DNA from: Cloeon dipterum
Taxonomy: Eukaryota > Arthropoda > Insecta > Ephemeroptera > Baetidae
Direction: 5' to 3'
DNA length: 64,000 nt
Assembly (NCBI RefSeq): GCF_949628265.1
Contig: NC_088786.1
Span: 18,807,681-18,871,680, forward strand
The notes under the pieces are model-generated. The model saw only the letters and a list, made by a program, of their open reading frames with translations. It searched no databases and was not told the origin of the DNA. Both the position numbers and the translations under genes were made by a program. Positions 14,601 to 29,600 of the stretch are shown one piece after another; within the stretch, counting starts at the first letter, position 1; each line of letters starts with the position of its first letter.

Positions 14601-17600
14601 GGAAACCGCACTTTGTCGCAAATACGAAACTCGCCGCCGACAATTGTTTTATGAATCAATAAATAAATCTACCACGCCGTGCCAAAGAAAGTGAATCGAT
14701 CTCTTTTTCTAAGTCAACGCCCTGCACATGCCAGGGAAAAATTACCATTGACCAAATATCACAGTTTCACTTGTGGAATTGACGGAAAACCCAAAAATGG
14801 TGAGTAGTTATGGTTGGAAATTATAAACGGTTTTGGAGCAAATTTAGTAATTATTTGTCAATCACATCACCCTTTTTAGGGTCTGCAGTTTCAGCCTCCA
14901 AAAAGATCTACATGGTCGAATTTGCATTGTTTCACTGGCAAATTTCTACCAAAAGCGATAATTTTTCTTAGTCCAAAGCCCTTCAGAAATTAGAAACTGA
15001 CTTCAAAGTTTGAAAGGGGAGTGGAAAATAATAAAAAGTGCGTGATTCGGACTCATTCAGTAAATCGGACGCACAGAAAACCGATAATCTGAAATTCCTA
15101 AACTATTACAAATATTTTGTCGTCGGGCAAGTCATCTTGGCATCGAATCACACTCACTGACGACGTTAATTTATGCTATATGGTCAGCTAAGATAAAGAC
15201 ATCATGTGTGAACCGAGACAAAAGCTAGGCATTTGAAATTTATTTTACTGCAAGTCCTCTGCGGTGTCCTCAAGAAGTAAATCACTCGCTCGATCGGAGC
15301 CGCGCGCACGACTTTTGTGGCGTGGAATAATTCCACGTCGGCTGCATTATTTTTCACGTGGAGCGTGACTGGTGGCGTTGATTTTAATTCCAGCCGCACT
15401 TTTGCTGCACTCGAAAGAAAGAAAGAAAGTCAGTGCATCCTCTTTGCAGGTGCCACTGGACACTGTCACAGTCGCACACACGCATCTGCCTGTGGGAATT
15501 GAGTCATTGGGGCAACAGCCATGTTGACGATGTGCTTGAATTGGAGTGAAATGCGAATAAAACTGCCACATTTTGATCATGTTGATGTCGTGTTTTTTTT
15601 AATTTAGGCTGCAAATTCTGCAGAATAACCTCATGAGATATTTGAAAACGCGGGTAGAAACTATAACAAAAACAAAAGTTGAACCTAAAACTGAGAAATT
15701 AAAAAGGCCTGAAATTCTCGCATGCGCAATATCGTTTGAGAGGCGCGTGAAACAATTGTATGAAGATAATAGGCAGGCAATCTCCGCTATAAATATGCCG
15801 GCTAATTGCCTTTCGGTACTTTCTTTCGTCTGCGCGCGACTTTGCATAAAGAGAGACGCGTCAGACCCGGGGCAATTAGCATCCATTGTGCCCATTATGA
15901 AATAATCGAGCTGGGAGGCGCTGCATACCTCGGTACCCAGACTCGTCCCTTTTCTGTATGAACTCTCGAGCAGCGCATTCACCAAATTAATTATCCACTT
16001 CAACATTTAGATCTATTAGATCTTAGATCACAAATTCATTAATTAATCCCTTTGAAATCGGCATCAGCAATGTCGAAATTTGATCTTGAATCGTGAAAGC
16101 TTCTGTGTGCGTTAGAAAGGTTGAAAATATGCATTACTGCAAGTAAATGTGTACACTGAAGCAATTCTCCGGCGAGTCCTTGGTGAAAAGCATGCAAATC
16201 GCAGACAAACTGTTCTTGCGTGAGTGTGGAATTCAATTGACGCGCTGATGAATGTGGAGGTTATTACATCATTGCGAAAGATGCAAAAAGCCACTGCCGA
16301 TTGAGACCTGCTATCGTTATTGAAACAAACTGCTCCCACACAGCAGATCGACCATCGATCATAAAAAATCTCTCCTGTCCGGCGGTTGCTACTCTTGCAG
16401 AAAGGAGCAGGCCGAGATGTGGGCGAATTAATGGGCTCGGTGACGATCTATGCGTGCGGCGGCGAAAGTTTTTGATCCAATTACGCTCAACGAACGAGGA
16501 AAATTATAATTTAGCGTGGCAGACCCTTGTAGCCAGGCTGCGATTGAAATACGACACCTGGTGATCAAACCTTCTCAGCATCAACCCAATTAATTTAATT
16601 TTCCACGCCATTTTTTATCTTTGGAGATGCGGGATAGCGAGCAACTCGCGAAAACTGGTGATCGAATAATACACGCCACGATCCTCATTGGAGGAAGCCT
16701 AAATCCCAGTCCAGAAAAGGACCAGCTCATGTTATTGCATCACGCTTGACATTTCGTCCCATGAAATTCATTCATGCAAAGGTGCAAAGCAGCAAAAAGC
16801 GAGTCGGACTGCCGAAAGCTATCCTCCCAAATCCGGATAAACCACCGATCGTGATTGTAATGCTAGAGAATCAACCGAATGCGCAAATCAACCCGCTTTT
16901 GACCCCCAAACATCCGATTCTCATATTGCAAGTTCATTTTGACGTGGATTAGTCAAGAAAATTTCTAAATTAGCCAGCAGGAGAAAGGTGAACGCAGGCT
17001 TGACCTTTCCAAACGCATAAAACAAACAAAAAAGGAGCACTAATGCGGTAATGCGTGACGTCACATAATAAGCCGTTCCTTGAAATTGCTACGTACAGAA
17101 GCAAATAATTGTCTAATTGATTTGAGCAATGATGAGAAATTGGCCGACTTCCAAGAACTTATTTGCATTGCTCCAGATGCATAAAGCCGCATCCGTTGAT
17201 TGAGAGGCGGCGTTTCCTGCCACCGTGATGCGTCCAATTTCGCCACTGCCAGTTTTATCAGCATGGGTTGCGCAAATCTCCTTGTCAGTCATCGACAATT
17301 TCTTTTTATCTCTCGGTTCAACAACAAATAGGACCTTTCGCGCGCGCGCTCGCGAGTTGGGTTACGAAAATGTGCGCTGTATGTTATGTGTGTTTTTATT
17401 GTGGATTGGCGGCCGACCGATGAGAGTGTGCCGTAATCGAGCAGCACGCCTTGTCTATTAATTTATTTTATCAGAGGGGCAACGATTCAATCAGATGCGA
17501 CTGTGGGAATTTGAAAGTTTTGCTAAGATGGATTCGTCGTGCGGACTCGCTGCAGTGCAATTTGTCTTTTGCACATTTTCGGACACTTCTTCTTGAACGA

Positions 17601-20600
17601 GTCATTAAGTTTGCCAAACTGTCTCACGTTTTGTTGCGGCAGGAGTGGGCGGCCAGCTCATTTCTCTCGGGATTCGTTTACGAGATAATGAGCATAATTG
17701 TCGGAGCGCGCAATTAAAAGTTGCAAATTGATAGTCGTCTTTTAAGTTGTTTTTCCGACGGAATCTAAACCAAAAGGCAATTAAGCGAACAATAACAACA
17801 CGATTAGAACGGGCCGTGTAGAGTTGCAAAAGATAAATATCAGTCATTTGACCGACCGCTCCTTTCTATCAAATGAGAACAATGAATGCAGACGCGAGAC
17901 ACTCTCGAATTCCTTTCTTTCCTCGTGCCCGAGCAAAATCAAAAGTTCAGTCGGGGGTCAAAACAGACACATCCGCCGCTCATTCAACACGGCGGCTGCA
18001 TTGTTGGCCTTTTATAACTATTTATTATTTGTGAGTGTGTGTGTGTGCACAGAGAGACCTAGTTTTAATTACACACGCGCGCTCGCGCGCGAGGTTACGT
18101 CACTGGCCACGGCGAGAGAGCAGTCCGGCTGTGTGTACCAGATCTTTGTGAAAAGTGTTTATCGGCGTGGCTCGAATCATACCATAATAATGTACACGGT
18201 CTTCGGTATCTGGTTCTGCTGGCAAGAGCAGAGAAAGGCTGGGCATGGAAAGTCACTCGCAAGCACTTATGTAACATGAATAATGTGTTTTATTCTCGAC
18301 CTGCTCTCTGCTCTCGTTCTATTTCCAAAATCGCGCGTACCAAGCGGAGGATGCGTCCGACTCAGGAAGCATGGAGCCGTTCGATTGCGATTTCATGCCC
18401 CATTTTCACCTGCTTGTGAAACGATTAATTGCACCGCCACGCTAACGACTAACGACTCTTCTCAGAGGAAATTTTTTGGGGGGCCGACTCACACGACCTT
18501 TGCTCCTTTTTGTTAAAGATTTCGCCTAATTTGGACACACTTCTAATCGAAGCAAATTCGAGATTTACAAAAACGACATACCAATTCTTTGGCCCCTTTT
18601 ATGTTCGGGTCATGAAATAAGCACAAAAATGTGTTTTAATCATTTTGAATAAATTTTAAAAATCGATAATTGTCAACAGTCAATGCTACTTCGATAATTT
18701 AATCAGGATGTTACCTGAAAATCTAATTAATTTTATTTTGCGATTTTCCTGAGCCTTTGTGACGCGTGTCACGCCTTTTTCAATTAATTTTCCAGGAAAC
18801 AGAGCCCCAATTTCAAAATTCCCCTGAGTTAAGTGATTGCTGTTCACAGAGAATCCGGTAGACGCGGTTTCAATATGGAAATTGCAAAATGTTCAAAAAT
18901 TTCAATCATTTTCATTAAACAGATTATTACGACCTTAGACACCTATCGAAATTATTCGAATATTTTGAGCAAGTTGAGAAAAAATATAACCAGGCTAAGT
19001 TGAATATTTTTGGCTCATCGTCTCTACAGCAAAAATAGAGGTTTTGCTGGATTTTGCTAATGCAAACGTGAAACAAAGGCTCTCTATCCTGACAAAGGAG
19101 TAATAATTTGCATTTCTACTTTGAAACTGCTCACGTTGTTTGCCAGTCATGATCAGTCATGGGAATAATAGACAAGGTTGCTTATCGCTCAATTAGTCGA
19201 ATACTGATTTCTTCCGCTGTTGAGCAACCAAGCATTTGAATCACGAAGGAGCTGTCAATAAACCAATCTGTTTAATTAAATTCGGAAGCACGAAATCATA
19301 TTGGGTGTGAATTTCGCGGTGCACGATCGCAAAATGAATGTAAATTGCAGTGAAAAGTGGAAAATGCACTTGACTGCTCTCACGCACCTTGCGTGCAATA
19401 AAAAATACACGGTGCAACTTTTGAAAGAGGCGCCGAGGACAATGTCGAGTCGCATCTCACAAGCAGGTAAAGGTCATTCAGTTAGTTGCTCAATTAAAAA
19501 GCGGCTAGAAGGCAAAACCATCAGCGGAAAATCCTGCTGCTGACTTCGATGAATTGATTCCGCTTGTAAAAGATGGTTGAATCGTGATTCCCGTTGGAAA
19601 TGTAGTTCATTGCCAAAGAAATTCATCTTTCCTTGTTGCGTCAGCCGTGTGCTTTTCCCAGCAGTGCCAAAATTGCCGTTCATCATAAGCATGAAGCTGT
19701 AACTGGCCAGGATAACAAAAAACACTTTACACGTCCAATTACATACGTGTTTTATCGCTGCAAGGCACAATGCAATCATTTCTCAACACTTTTATTGACC
19801 TCTCCCGCTTTGGTCAAGAAATATGTCCACCTCAAATTATACACGATTTTTGATGGACTTTCAGATGAAGACGATTTTTTGTTTAAAACTGAAACAGGTA
19901 ATCAGCATAAGCATGTTGATAAAATTCCCAAAACCTTTTTTTATTAATTAAAGCCAATTCCCCTGTTGAGATCTTTCCAACGGAATTGCTCAGACATTTT
20001 TAACCTTTGAGATGAATTTCATCCTTCCATTTTTTAAATGTAGACCGCAAGGGTTATTTTATACACATACGTGAATGGATTCTGAACGCAATCAATAAGG
20101 CAACATGAGATTGTTTTTAAATGGTCGTCAATCTTTCTGACCGCACAACAGATGTGGCATTGATTTCACGCCATGGGCCAGATTCGCTAATTAAGCACTC
20201 AATTAGCAGCCGCTTGCTTGTTATCACCGCTTGGCGGCGAACAGATATTTCTGTAGAGCACGCGAGAAATTTGCATGCGGAAAAATAAGGTGATGAAGAT
20301 TTATTGCCCTCTTCTTGTGGCGCGCACGCTAAAAATAATTACAATTGCATAACTGCCGCATCACGAATAACACATCACATCACAAACACTGTAATTTTCA
20401 ATTCAGCCGCGAAAAGAGTGATGTTTATGATATAAAGTTCACAGTCGTGGTTTTAGCAAATGAATCGGGCCGATCGCAGCGGGGGGAGATCAAAAACGGA
20501 TTTCTCGCCGGCGATTATGTCAAAAGAGTTGCGAAATGAAGAAGACTCGCTGCCTGATGGGAACCAAAATTTACACACGCTGGCTGCCGGATAATTATCA

Positions 20601-23600
20601 CTCGTCTACTTTCAAATCTACTTCTGAGGAGTTCTAATTTGCTCCAGTATATTTCTAACGTTGCAAATTGGCTGTTCGAACTGTTGCCTCACTTGTTTGT
20701 ATAGCGAGCTGCCTCTTAAAATTTCAAATCGCAGCAAATGAATGAAAATCCCACCTAGGGTTTTCCTCAAGTATGTTTGCATTCCTCAAACACTCGGCCT
20801 TCCACGAGCGCAGCAGAAACAAAGGATTAAAAAAACCAGGCCGTTGCAGGCGTTCAAATCGCTCACTCGAAAGGCAAACACCATTACCAAGCACTTTGAC
20901 ATATTCGCCTGCAAAAATTCGCCTTTGAGACGTTGCAAAAAGGGACAACAATCAGACGCGAAGACAATCCACGCGACAAGCACAAGCCAAGCGCTGCCGC
21001 TGCAGCACCGATACATACGTACGCGTGTGTGTATTATATCGTTAAATTCACCTGATTTTACTTTCACTTCCTGGCTCTGTACTACACACTCGGCGCGATG
21101 GTGTAACTTTCGCTGCTGCTCGCCGCGACGACGGCCGCCGGCCACTCTAGGCACGCGTAATTTATCGCGACCGACTCCCTCGCCTCGTCCGAATCAGAAA
21201 CACCTGCCCAGCCCTGCCGCCAGGCCGCGACAAGACCACCGCCCCGTCGCTCGCTGTGCCAATTAGCCCTGGTTTTTTTATATCATTTTTACTCTTACGT
21301 ACACACGCACGCAACTGTTGCAAAAAGCGGAATGTAAATCAGATGATTGACTGTGGCCCCAATCCTAATTACTCAATTATTGACATCGGAACAGCTGGTT
21401 GACGCGCGTCATTAGTTGTAATTTGGCATAATTAATTTAGGCTAGGAGGGAAATTGATTGATCGATCGTAGTGTTTGGCCGTCTGGAAAGCGGAACGCTG
21501 ATCAGAAAATAAATTGGAGCTTTAAAAGAATAAAAAAATCAGAAGATTTAATTTAAAAAGTATAATTTCTTTAAATTAGAAAAACCTTTTTATGCCATTA
21601 AATTTGGAAAAATTCTATCTTGTCAACCATTTTACGAGCATTATTCTCCATAGCTTTAAAAACTATACTCACTGCTCGATAAAAGAATTGTTTTTTTTCT
21701 ACTGCTTTCAATCGAAATATGAAAAGTGAGAGTTGCTTAAAAATCTCGTTTAACAGATTTTATTGAGAAAACATGCAGGTTTCACGTAAAAACGAGCTGA
21801 TTGATATTCTGTAGAAGTGTAATAGGCAGCCTCCTGATTTAGGGCGTTTGATGAATGGGCGCCGCTCAATAAAATCAGCTGCACCGTAATTCAGCAGGAA
21901 TCAATAAAATTAAAAAAAGGTCTGCTGCTTACTTAGTAACGAGCACACGTTGGCGCAAACTTAATCATCGTGCGCATTAAGGTCAACTGAATAATTGTGC
22001 CCGGCGAACATCGCGCGCAGTCAATAAATATCAACGGTGCGCAATAAATAGCATTTCATAATTTCGGCGCCAAATGGCAGAAAAAAAATCCTAAACAAAT
22101 CGCGCACACGCACCTCGGCGCATAAATAAATCGCAAGGCAACTGTTATTTTACTTTTACTCCGAGAGAACGACACATACAGACTGCAATAGTCGTAAACG
22201 AGTTTCTTATTCAGACGCCAGGAAAAAAACCAATCCATCAAGTTTTCAACGCACAAATAAATGGATGAGACGCTCTTGGGTCAGAAATAAAGAAAGCAGT
22301 TCGAATTCGGCACGCAGGTCAGCACCTGTTGCCTTCGGTTGGCCAACCCAAGTGCGAAATGATTTCAAGCGAAGAAAAATGAATACTCATTGCTTCCATT
22401 TGCACAAGGTCGCTGCTTTTTAATGGACTTTTTTCGTAAATCTCGAGGTGTTTCCATTTAGCCCTCACATTTTTTCCTTCAGAACTAATTGGTTTTGCTC
22501 GCATTTGGTAAAATACGAACTTGCTCGCCTTGCTTAATCTTCCTGCTCGCAGGAATGTAATTACCCTGTATGCGTTTATTTTTTGAAAATTTAAATCCAG
22601 ATAGAGAAAAAATGCGCATCGCAGAGAAAGCTGAAGAATACTAATTTTTCAGTGCACAATTCAAGATAAAGATCGTATGAGAAAATAGAATTGTTGCACT
22701 GCTATTTTCTAATTTTCCACCGCTCTAAAAGTGCATGCATGCGTAATGAGCAAGTCTCACGCGCACTTTGACTCTATTAAAAATCCTCGTTGTACTTTCT
22801 GCGTCCGTCGTCAAGCAGCAAATAAACAAAAATATCACGTGCGAAAAAGAGTTTTCTGCCAACAATTAAAGGCACGGCCTCAGCACTACTTTCTTTTGCG
22901 CCAATATGTTTGCGTCCGAGGCATTTATACGGCTACACTTGTGCCGGATAAGAACTGCTCGGGCTTTCACTGCCGCGATAAAAATAAATCCGCAAAAATC
23001 AATCAATTAATTTCAGCCTCGCCGCAAAGAACGTTCTCTGTTTTCAGCAGTGTTCACAAAATGCCAAACATCTAAATTTTCGTCAGCATCGGCGCGTGGG
23101 CGGCGACTTTTTCTTCGGCAATATACTTCCTAAATGATCTTTTGTTATACCTTGACCGACTCTATAATGCAAAACCTCCTTATTGAGAATAAATTAAGAG
23201 CTTTTCATTTCTTATCTCTGAAGAATTAAATTATTTTGAGAGAATTCTCCGCAATGCGATGGCTTTTGCAGCTTTTTCAAAATTCAAAGCGTGCCAATTT
23301 AAAAAAAAATCAGAACTATTTGAAAATGTCAGTTTGCAGGCAGCGAGAATGATTGGTCATTGGTGACCTGATATTATTTAACCAAATTTGGTCCAAAATA
23401 ATCCCGTAATGATTGTGAAGTATATACAATAAAACCCTTAAAAACCCTTCTATGCATTCTAAAAGGAAAAAGTGTTATTATTTTTCTGTAAAGTTTGTAA
23501 CATAATTATAATTGATGCCGAAGAGAGTAATTAAAGTTACAACATATGGGCTGCGCAAATTTACAGTTTTATATTAATTGAGACAAAAATTGTAATTTCC

Positions 23601-26600
23601 CCGCGCGGAGAAACCGCTAGGAATCATTAAGCGGTTCTATTCGAGAAAAGGCACAACTCAATCAGAGTTGAATGTTTGTGCTAACTAGAAAACTAACTAG
23701 ATAGCTTTCATCACTAAAAATTCGCGTGCCTGCGATTTCTTTCCTTTGGCTAGCGTTGTGTGCAAGGCCTGCAGCGTGGTATGCAAAATTATTTGGAGTA
23801 TATATGGAAATCCGAATCGGGCAGACACGCGACGCACGATACGCGCCGATTATTTCGTGAATGAGCAAAAATTGATTTTTAATGAGTCACCGCGAAGAAT
23901 AATTGTGCCCAATTTTGCTTATGTTTACTCGAATTACAACCGAGCGGTTCTCGTGACTTGGTTTATTGCTCGTAAAAAGTTGGCATAAATCAAGTCTCCT
24001 TATTTTTAATTCGCCAACGTATGAAAAGCAATTTTCGCAGAATCTAGCCCTTTCACTCCATGGCGACAATGGAAACTTAATTTTATAACAAATCACCGGC
24101 ATGTAGAAAGGTTTGCTGCTGTCATATCTGATAAATCGAGAAGTATTATTGACTTTTTGCGCAGCCGAGCGGCGAGATGTGTATCATATTTAAAGCCGAT
24201 CGTCGTCTCGTAAAAGTGAGTTGTACTCGAGAGATGCAGATCGAATTCGCCGATGCATAAATACATACGTGTGGTCGAGAGCGGAGAATTCGCCAGGCCC
24301 ACGCCCCGCGCAATAACGTGATAATAGAACCGCGCTGAGAAAGCCCGCACTCTCTGTTATACATTTATTATTTTTTCCGCCACCGCCAGCCGCGTACATA
24401 CAAATTATTCAATCTCTTTTTCCTAACGTAATGACACTTCCTGCATAATCTCTCTGCCATGGAAAAAATGTAACGGATGAAAGGAGTTACTCGGAAACTT
24501 GACCATTAAACTGCAAGTTTACGATCGAGCCGTTTTTGCGCCAGAGCAATCTTTTCACTGTAATGCAAATCACGCGGCTTTGCTCGGCAAATGGATTATT
24601 TAATGCACTCATTTGCCTCAGGCAGTTGACTTTTTCTCGACGTCGAGGATTTAAATAATCGTTTATTACGCCTGCCAGAATTGTGATTTTATTGAGTAGG
24701 TCCAAGCATACATTTTATCGCACTCACGAGGTCAATCGGCTTCTTATGTCACACTCTGAAAATGTTGCGTGAGAGGCTAATCAAACGACTGTTGCTGATT
24801 TCAGAGCAAATTATGGCCATAGGGATAGTCCAATTAATTTAAAAATGTCACGGCACAATATTAAAAAGGAATTGGAGCTTTATTACAAAAGGAGAATGAT
24901 ATGCAGTTACAGTAAAAGTTTTACCAATCAAGCAAAACAGCAATAATTTCAACCTTCATATATTATAATGCATATTGCTCGACATTAATCATACTTTAAT
25001 GATTGAGATAGTCTGCCAATACAAAAACTTGCCAAAAATATAGAACTTAAAAAATTCAGCATTTTGAAAAATTCATTTGAGGGCTCTCACAACTGCAAAC
25101 GAAAATTTACTATTGCTATATAGATGCAAATTTTAATGTATTTTTTCCCAAAACGTTTGAAAAAGATGAAATGAAACACATGGCAAATCTATTGTCTTTG
25201 CTTTGAATTCCTGACAAATAAAAGAAAGCGCGCTGGTCCAGCAGGAATCTGCTACTTCTCTGTGTGATTTCACAAAACAATGTTTACTCGTGTTGTATGC
25301 GATTTATAACTGTTGGCATTAACCTTCCATTGTTGACGCGCGTATCGCTGTGAGAAGACAACAACAACAAGAAGAAGCAGTGTGTCATCCTCTCACTGCT
25401 CGCAACTCGAGCTGTGCTCAGTGACGAATGGCCTAACGTGTTGTGTCGGACAAGGATGGAAACTTTATCTCCTGAATTCCACACCGCACAAGAAAATGTG
25501 CTGGACCAAACCGCACCAGACAGACTGCAGAAAAATCGAAAGTGGCGCAGAAATGCATTTTTAAAAATGTGCCTTCGCACGATTCTCATTCTGACCGAAA
25601 CAAAATCGTGCAAAACGATTTCTATACAGCGTCGTCAGCATTATTTTAGTGAAATTAACGCTGCCGTCCATCCCGAAATATATATCCACCTACAATCTTC
25701 TTAATTGATATGAAGAAACTGTATCAAAAACAACTTTCTTTATGCCGCAACTGGCCAGCCGCTGACGTGTAATTTTTTTCTGCTCGGCGAAAAGCAGTCT
25801 GCTCGCCTCTAGTAGTAATCCTGTCATGTGCGGATCAAAAATTAATTTTCTGCTGGCACACATTAACCCGGCCGAGAATAATTAGTGTCTAATTTTTATT
25901 ATTCCAAAAGTGAAATTCGCGGCTGCTTTGCGTATTTATTTACGGCGCTCGTATTTTAAACGGTGGTAGCCGGCGAACTAAATATTTTACAAACTGGACA
26001 GATTTATTGCTGACGTCATATATCAAAGAAACAATGCTGTGTTTTTGGCCGTCGGCGGAGGAAAAATGGAGCGGCGGAACGAGTTGTCAAAAGGTATGTG
26101 CATGCCAATTTGCCCGATAAAGATTATAATTATCTGCTCTGAGGAAGAAACCCGAATATTAGAAAGAAGCCGAGTGGAACCCGAGCCGAAAATTGCACAA
26201 GTTTTCAATTCGTAATAGAAAGTAGTGATTCGCTCTGACTGAGAAATGTAAACACAAGACAATAATTGGCCCGATCACCGACTATACGTATGCGTTAAAT
26301 TATAATTTACTGGGGGTCCATCGCGAAGTGAAAGCCCGCGCTCGCGCGATTAATTCATTAATTAGCAAGGCAGGCTGCACTTGCACTCTCGTTACCGCTC
26401 AGCGCCCATTCAAGGTAGAACTAATTTCTTTCATTTCACACTGGCTGACAATGCGCCTGCTAACGGAAACGTTTCCCATCGCACCGTGACTACTGTTTAT
26501 CGCACAGTCAATTACTCACTGGAATGCACAACGCAAGTAACATGCAAACCCTCTTCAACGACAGCTAAAATTGAACAATTAGGAGTAAATGAGTGAATCG

Positions 26601-29600
26601 TGTGACTCACTTAATTTAAATGTTTCACGGCCTCTTAAAAAAAGGTTCATGAAACAACCAAATAGTAAATTAACATCAGAAGGTGAGAAATTATTGGAGG
26701 CCCTCTTAATTGAACGATTGGCTCCATTTTCAATTATTATAATATGTAACTATTGTTTGGCTTCATTGTAAAAAACCAAATGCTTGTTAAAAAAATTTAT
26801 GAACGCAGATTTATGAACCACAAAGTGAATTTAATCGTAATATTCAGGGGATCTTTTAACATCTTTTGTACGCAATAATTCACAAAGAAAAAGTTAAATA
26901 TCAGTAAAAGAGGAAGGGATTATTTTATTAATATGGAGATATCGAAATGTAATTGTTATGTAGGTAAGAAATATTTACCTCATTATTATTTCATTACCTC
27001 GAGCTTTTGATTTGACTCACTGAATCCTAATTTTGAAGACCTTGTTAACTCAATTAATTATTCCTAAACGACTATAATAAAAATCCTGAAGTTTACGGCC
27101 CATTATGAAGAAAAATTCTGCCTGCATGACATAACGCCGCTCATTTGGAATTGGAAATTATCATAATTTGGTCATAACTCTGCGATATGCATCCCAGGCA
27201 ATAATAAATCAACGAGCTCATTGGGTAACACGATCGACAAACACAAAATGAATATTATTGCCCGACGAGTCATAAATTTCGAATTCATTTTTCGACTCAG
27301 ACAACACTCACGAAATGTGTCGAATTCTCATGCCATGCATCTCGTGTTTTGTTTGCAATAAAAGAGGAATAATCTGACTTTTGGAGCAATTGCTGTTCGA
27401 ATCGATTGAAATGAAAGTTTTGTTTACTCTGATGTTCATTGGACCAATAACAGATTTTATTATCGTCGTAATCGTCGCTTTCTTCTCGGTGATATAAAAG
27501 CAGATTTGCTGCACTTGTATACTCAGCGTATTCGAATCGGCCACTTTCGATGGAGTGAGTGTTGAATGGGCGCGAAATTGTAAATTGATTTGCATCGCGT
27601 GATCTAGTTTAAAAGGCAAACAAACGACGCGCCGGAGAAAGTGATTTACATTATTATAAAATGAGCATATGATTAGCTTGCTTGGGTGCAGATCTCTCCA
27701 CTCTCATATAAAAACGGCGGAATTGCGTCAATTTCACGCTCTCCACCCGCCGCCGTGTCGTCAATTGTCAATTTTGAGCGGAAAAACTGCGTGCAGACAG
27801 AATTTCGGACGTTCACTCGCATGTGAAACTCCCTTCTGAAAGAACGAGACATTTCTTTAGTGTAACACACTGCTCCTTATTATTATTTATTAGCTCGCAC
27901 CAGTGGCCAAGAACGAGGTGTGGTCGTCATATTACGTGGAGAAACCCGTAGTGCACACGACAGACCCTTGCACATCTCGAGCCACTCTAATTCGTTGCGA
28001 AATGCACATTCCGACGTCTCAACAACATGATGTGTGGTTTATTTTGCACTCAATGGGAAAATTAGATGAGACGCGCAATGTGTCACAACGACTTACAAAT
28101 CACCAGGGAGAGTCAGCTTTCAAGCCACATCGTTGCGTTCAATTATGCATAGGGAGCTACTAAGAAACTACCTTTATAGGTTTGATAAAAAGAGTTTTCA
28201 TCGGTTAATTTCTTTCGATTGCAAGCACATCGCGACCCAATAACATGGGTCTCATTGGAGGAAGTCAAGTCGAGAAAAGGACCAACTCATGTTACTGCTA
28301 CCCCCGCGCCAGGGTCTTTTATTGAAAAATATCCACGTATGCTGGAAAGGTGCAAAGCAGCAACTAGCGAGCCGGTAAGCTTTCGCAAGCCTGTCAAATT
28401 CAAATGGAATCGTAATTGCAAAGCCATTCAAATGTAAGTGCAAACTAGCCCGCACTCGACCCTCAATTACGTTCGGATTCTACATTGAAAGAGCACGCAA
28501 AGCATGCTCTCAACAAAATGCGAGACAACAGCATGGAAAAATAATTAATAAAGAAGGAGGGCTGTTTTGCCCTTTCGACACCACTTTATTATGCCAATAA
28601 ATTCAGTTCTATATAATCAATACTCGAAAATGAGGATTGAAGAATGCTTAAAAGTTCGATTGCCTCCACTACAAAGATCTTTGAATTTCTATTTCTCTTT
28701 CTGCACGTTCTGAACACGGATTTCGTGCGATGATAAGCATTTATTATTCCTCTGCTTTTGTGACTGTGCGCAGCCGGCAAGTCAATTTCCAATCCGTGTG
28801 TCTGGTGGACGCGATTGCGATTCACACACTGATTATGAAGAAAGCAGCGCATTTCGGCGATCAAGATCAAGCTCGGAGGGAAAAAAAAACGCACGCACTC
28901 CTAACTTGTGAAAGAGTGTGTCACGACCCCTCTGTAATTGCCATTTTCTTTTGTTTTGGCCGAAAATTGCACGCGGAAATGAGTTTTCGGTGGCAATTTG
29001 ACGAGAACAAACGAGAAAAGCGAGAAATCTGTAACAAAACCAAGTCACCTTTGACCCAGTCTGCGGCTTGTCAATTTCCGCGTCAGACAAAGACTCGTTG
29101 GCGTGAAAGGCAGACAATGGGGATCGATTCCTGCTGGTCAATTCAAACTTCTCGCCTCGAAGACATCAAAATAAAATTCCTTTCAGCAGTCACTTTGCCG
29201 TCCAACCACATGATTAACTCCCAAGTGGATTCTCAAGCCGAGTCTGGAAACTGCAGTAAGTAAGTTAGTGAATCCAAGGCCGACGAGTACGCGGCCCGAT
29301 TCCAAATGAAAAGCTGAGCCTGTTTGTGCTACCGTCCGACCGACTACTCTCGTTCAAGTTAAAAGTACCAATCAGACAACATGCAAGAAGCGGCTGTTGG
29401 AAGAGTGAAAATTAATGGTGCATCTCGAAGATGCTATCGGCAGCCACGCACGTGGGAGAATGTACCCAACACGCGCGCCGATTGCTTGCACTCTGGGCCC
29501 CGGAGAAAACGATTTTCGTTTTTTGCAACACTACCAAAACAGTTTCGGTTTTGTAACGTTCTACTACAACTTGTGGTCAGCATGTTTGGCGCGTGGGTTT

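Noticed and set aside
17824..18279. A 151-codon plus-strand frame in intron 1
   Set aside because: It includes TG-repeat and alternating CG-tract sequence, has low-complexity content and no family similarity.
20742..21266. A 174-codon plus-strand frame in intron 1, with a 122-codon frame opposite
   Set aside because: Both strands are open because the block is GC-richer. Neither peptide shows domains or a recognisable family, and there is no supporting gene context.
28730..29263. A 177-codon plus-strand frame in intron 1
   Set aside because: It has no recognisable domain, is overlapped by a 102-codon antisense frame and lacks a plausible promoter or splice partners.
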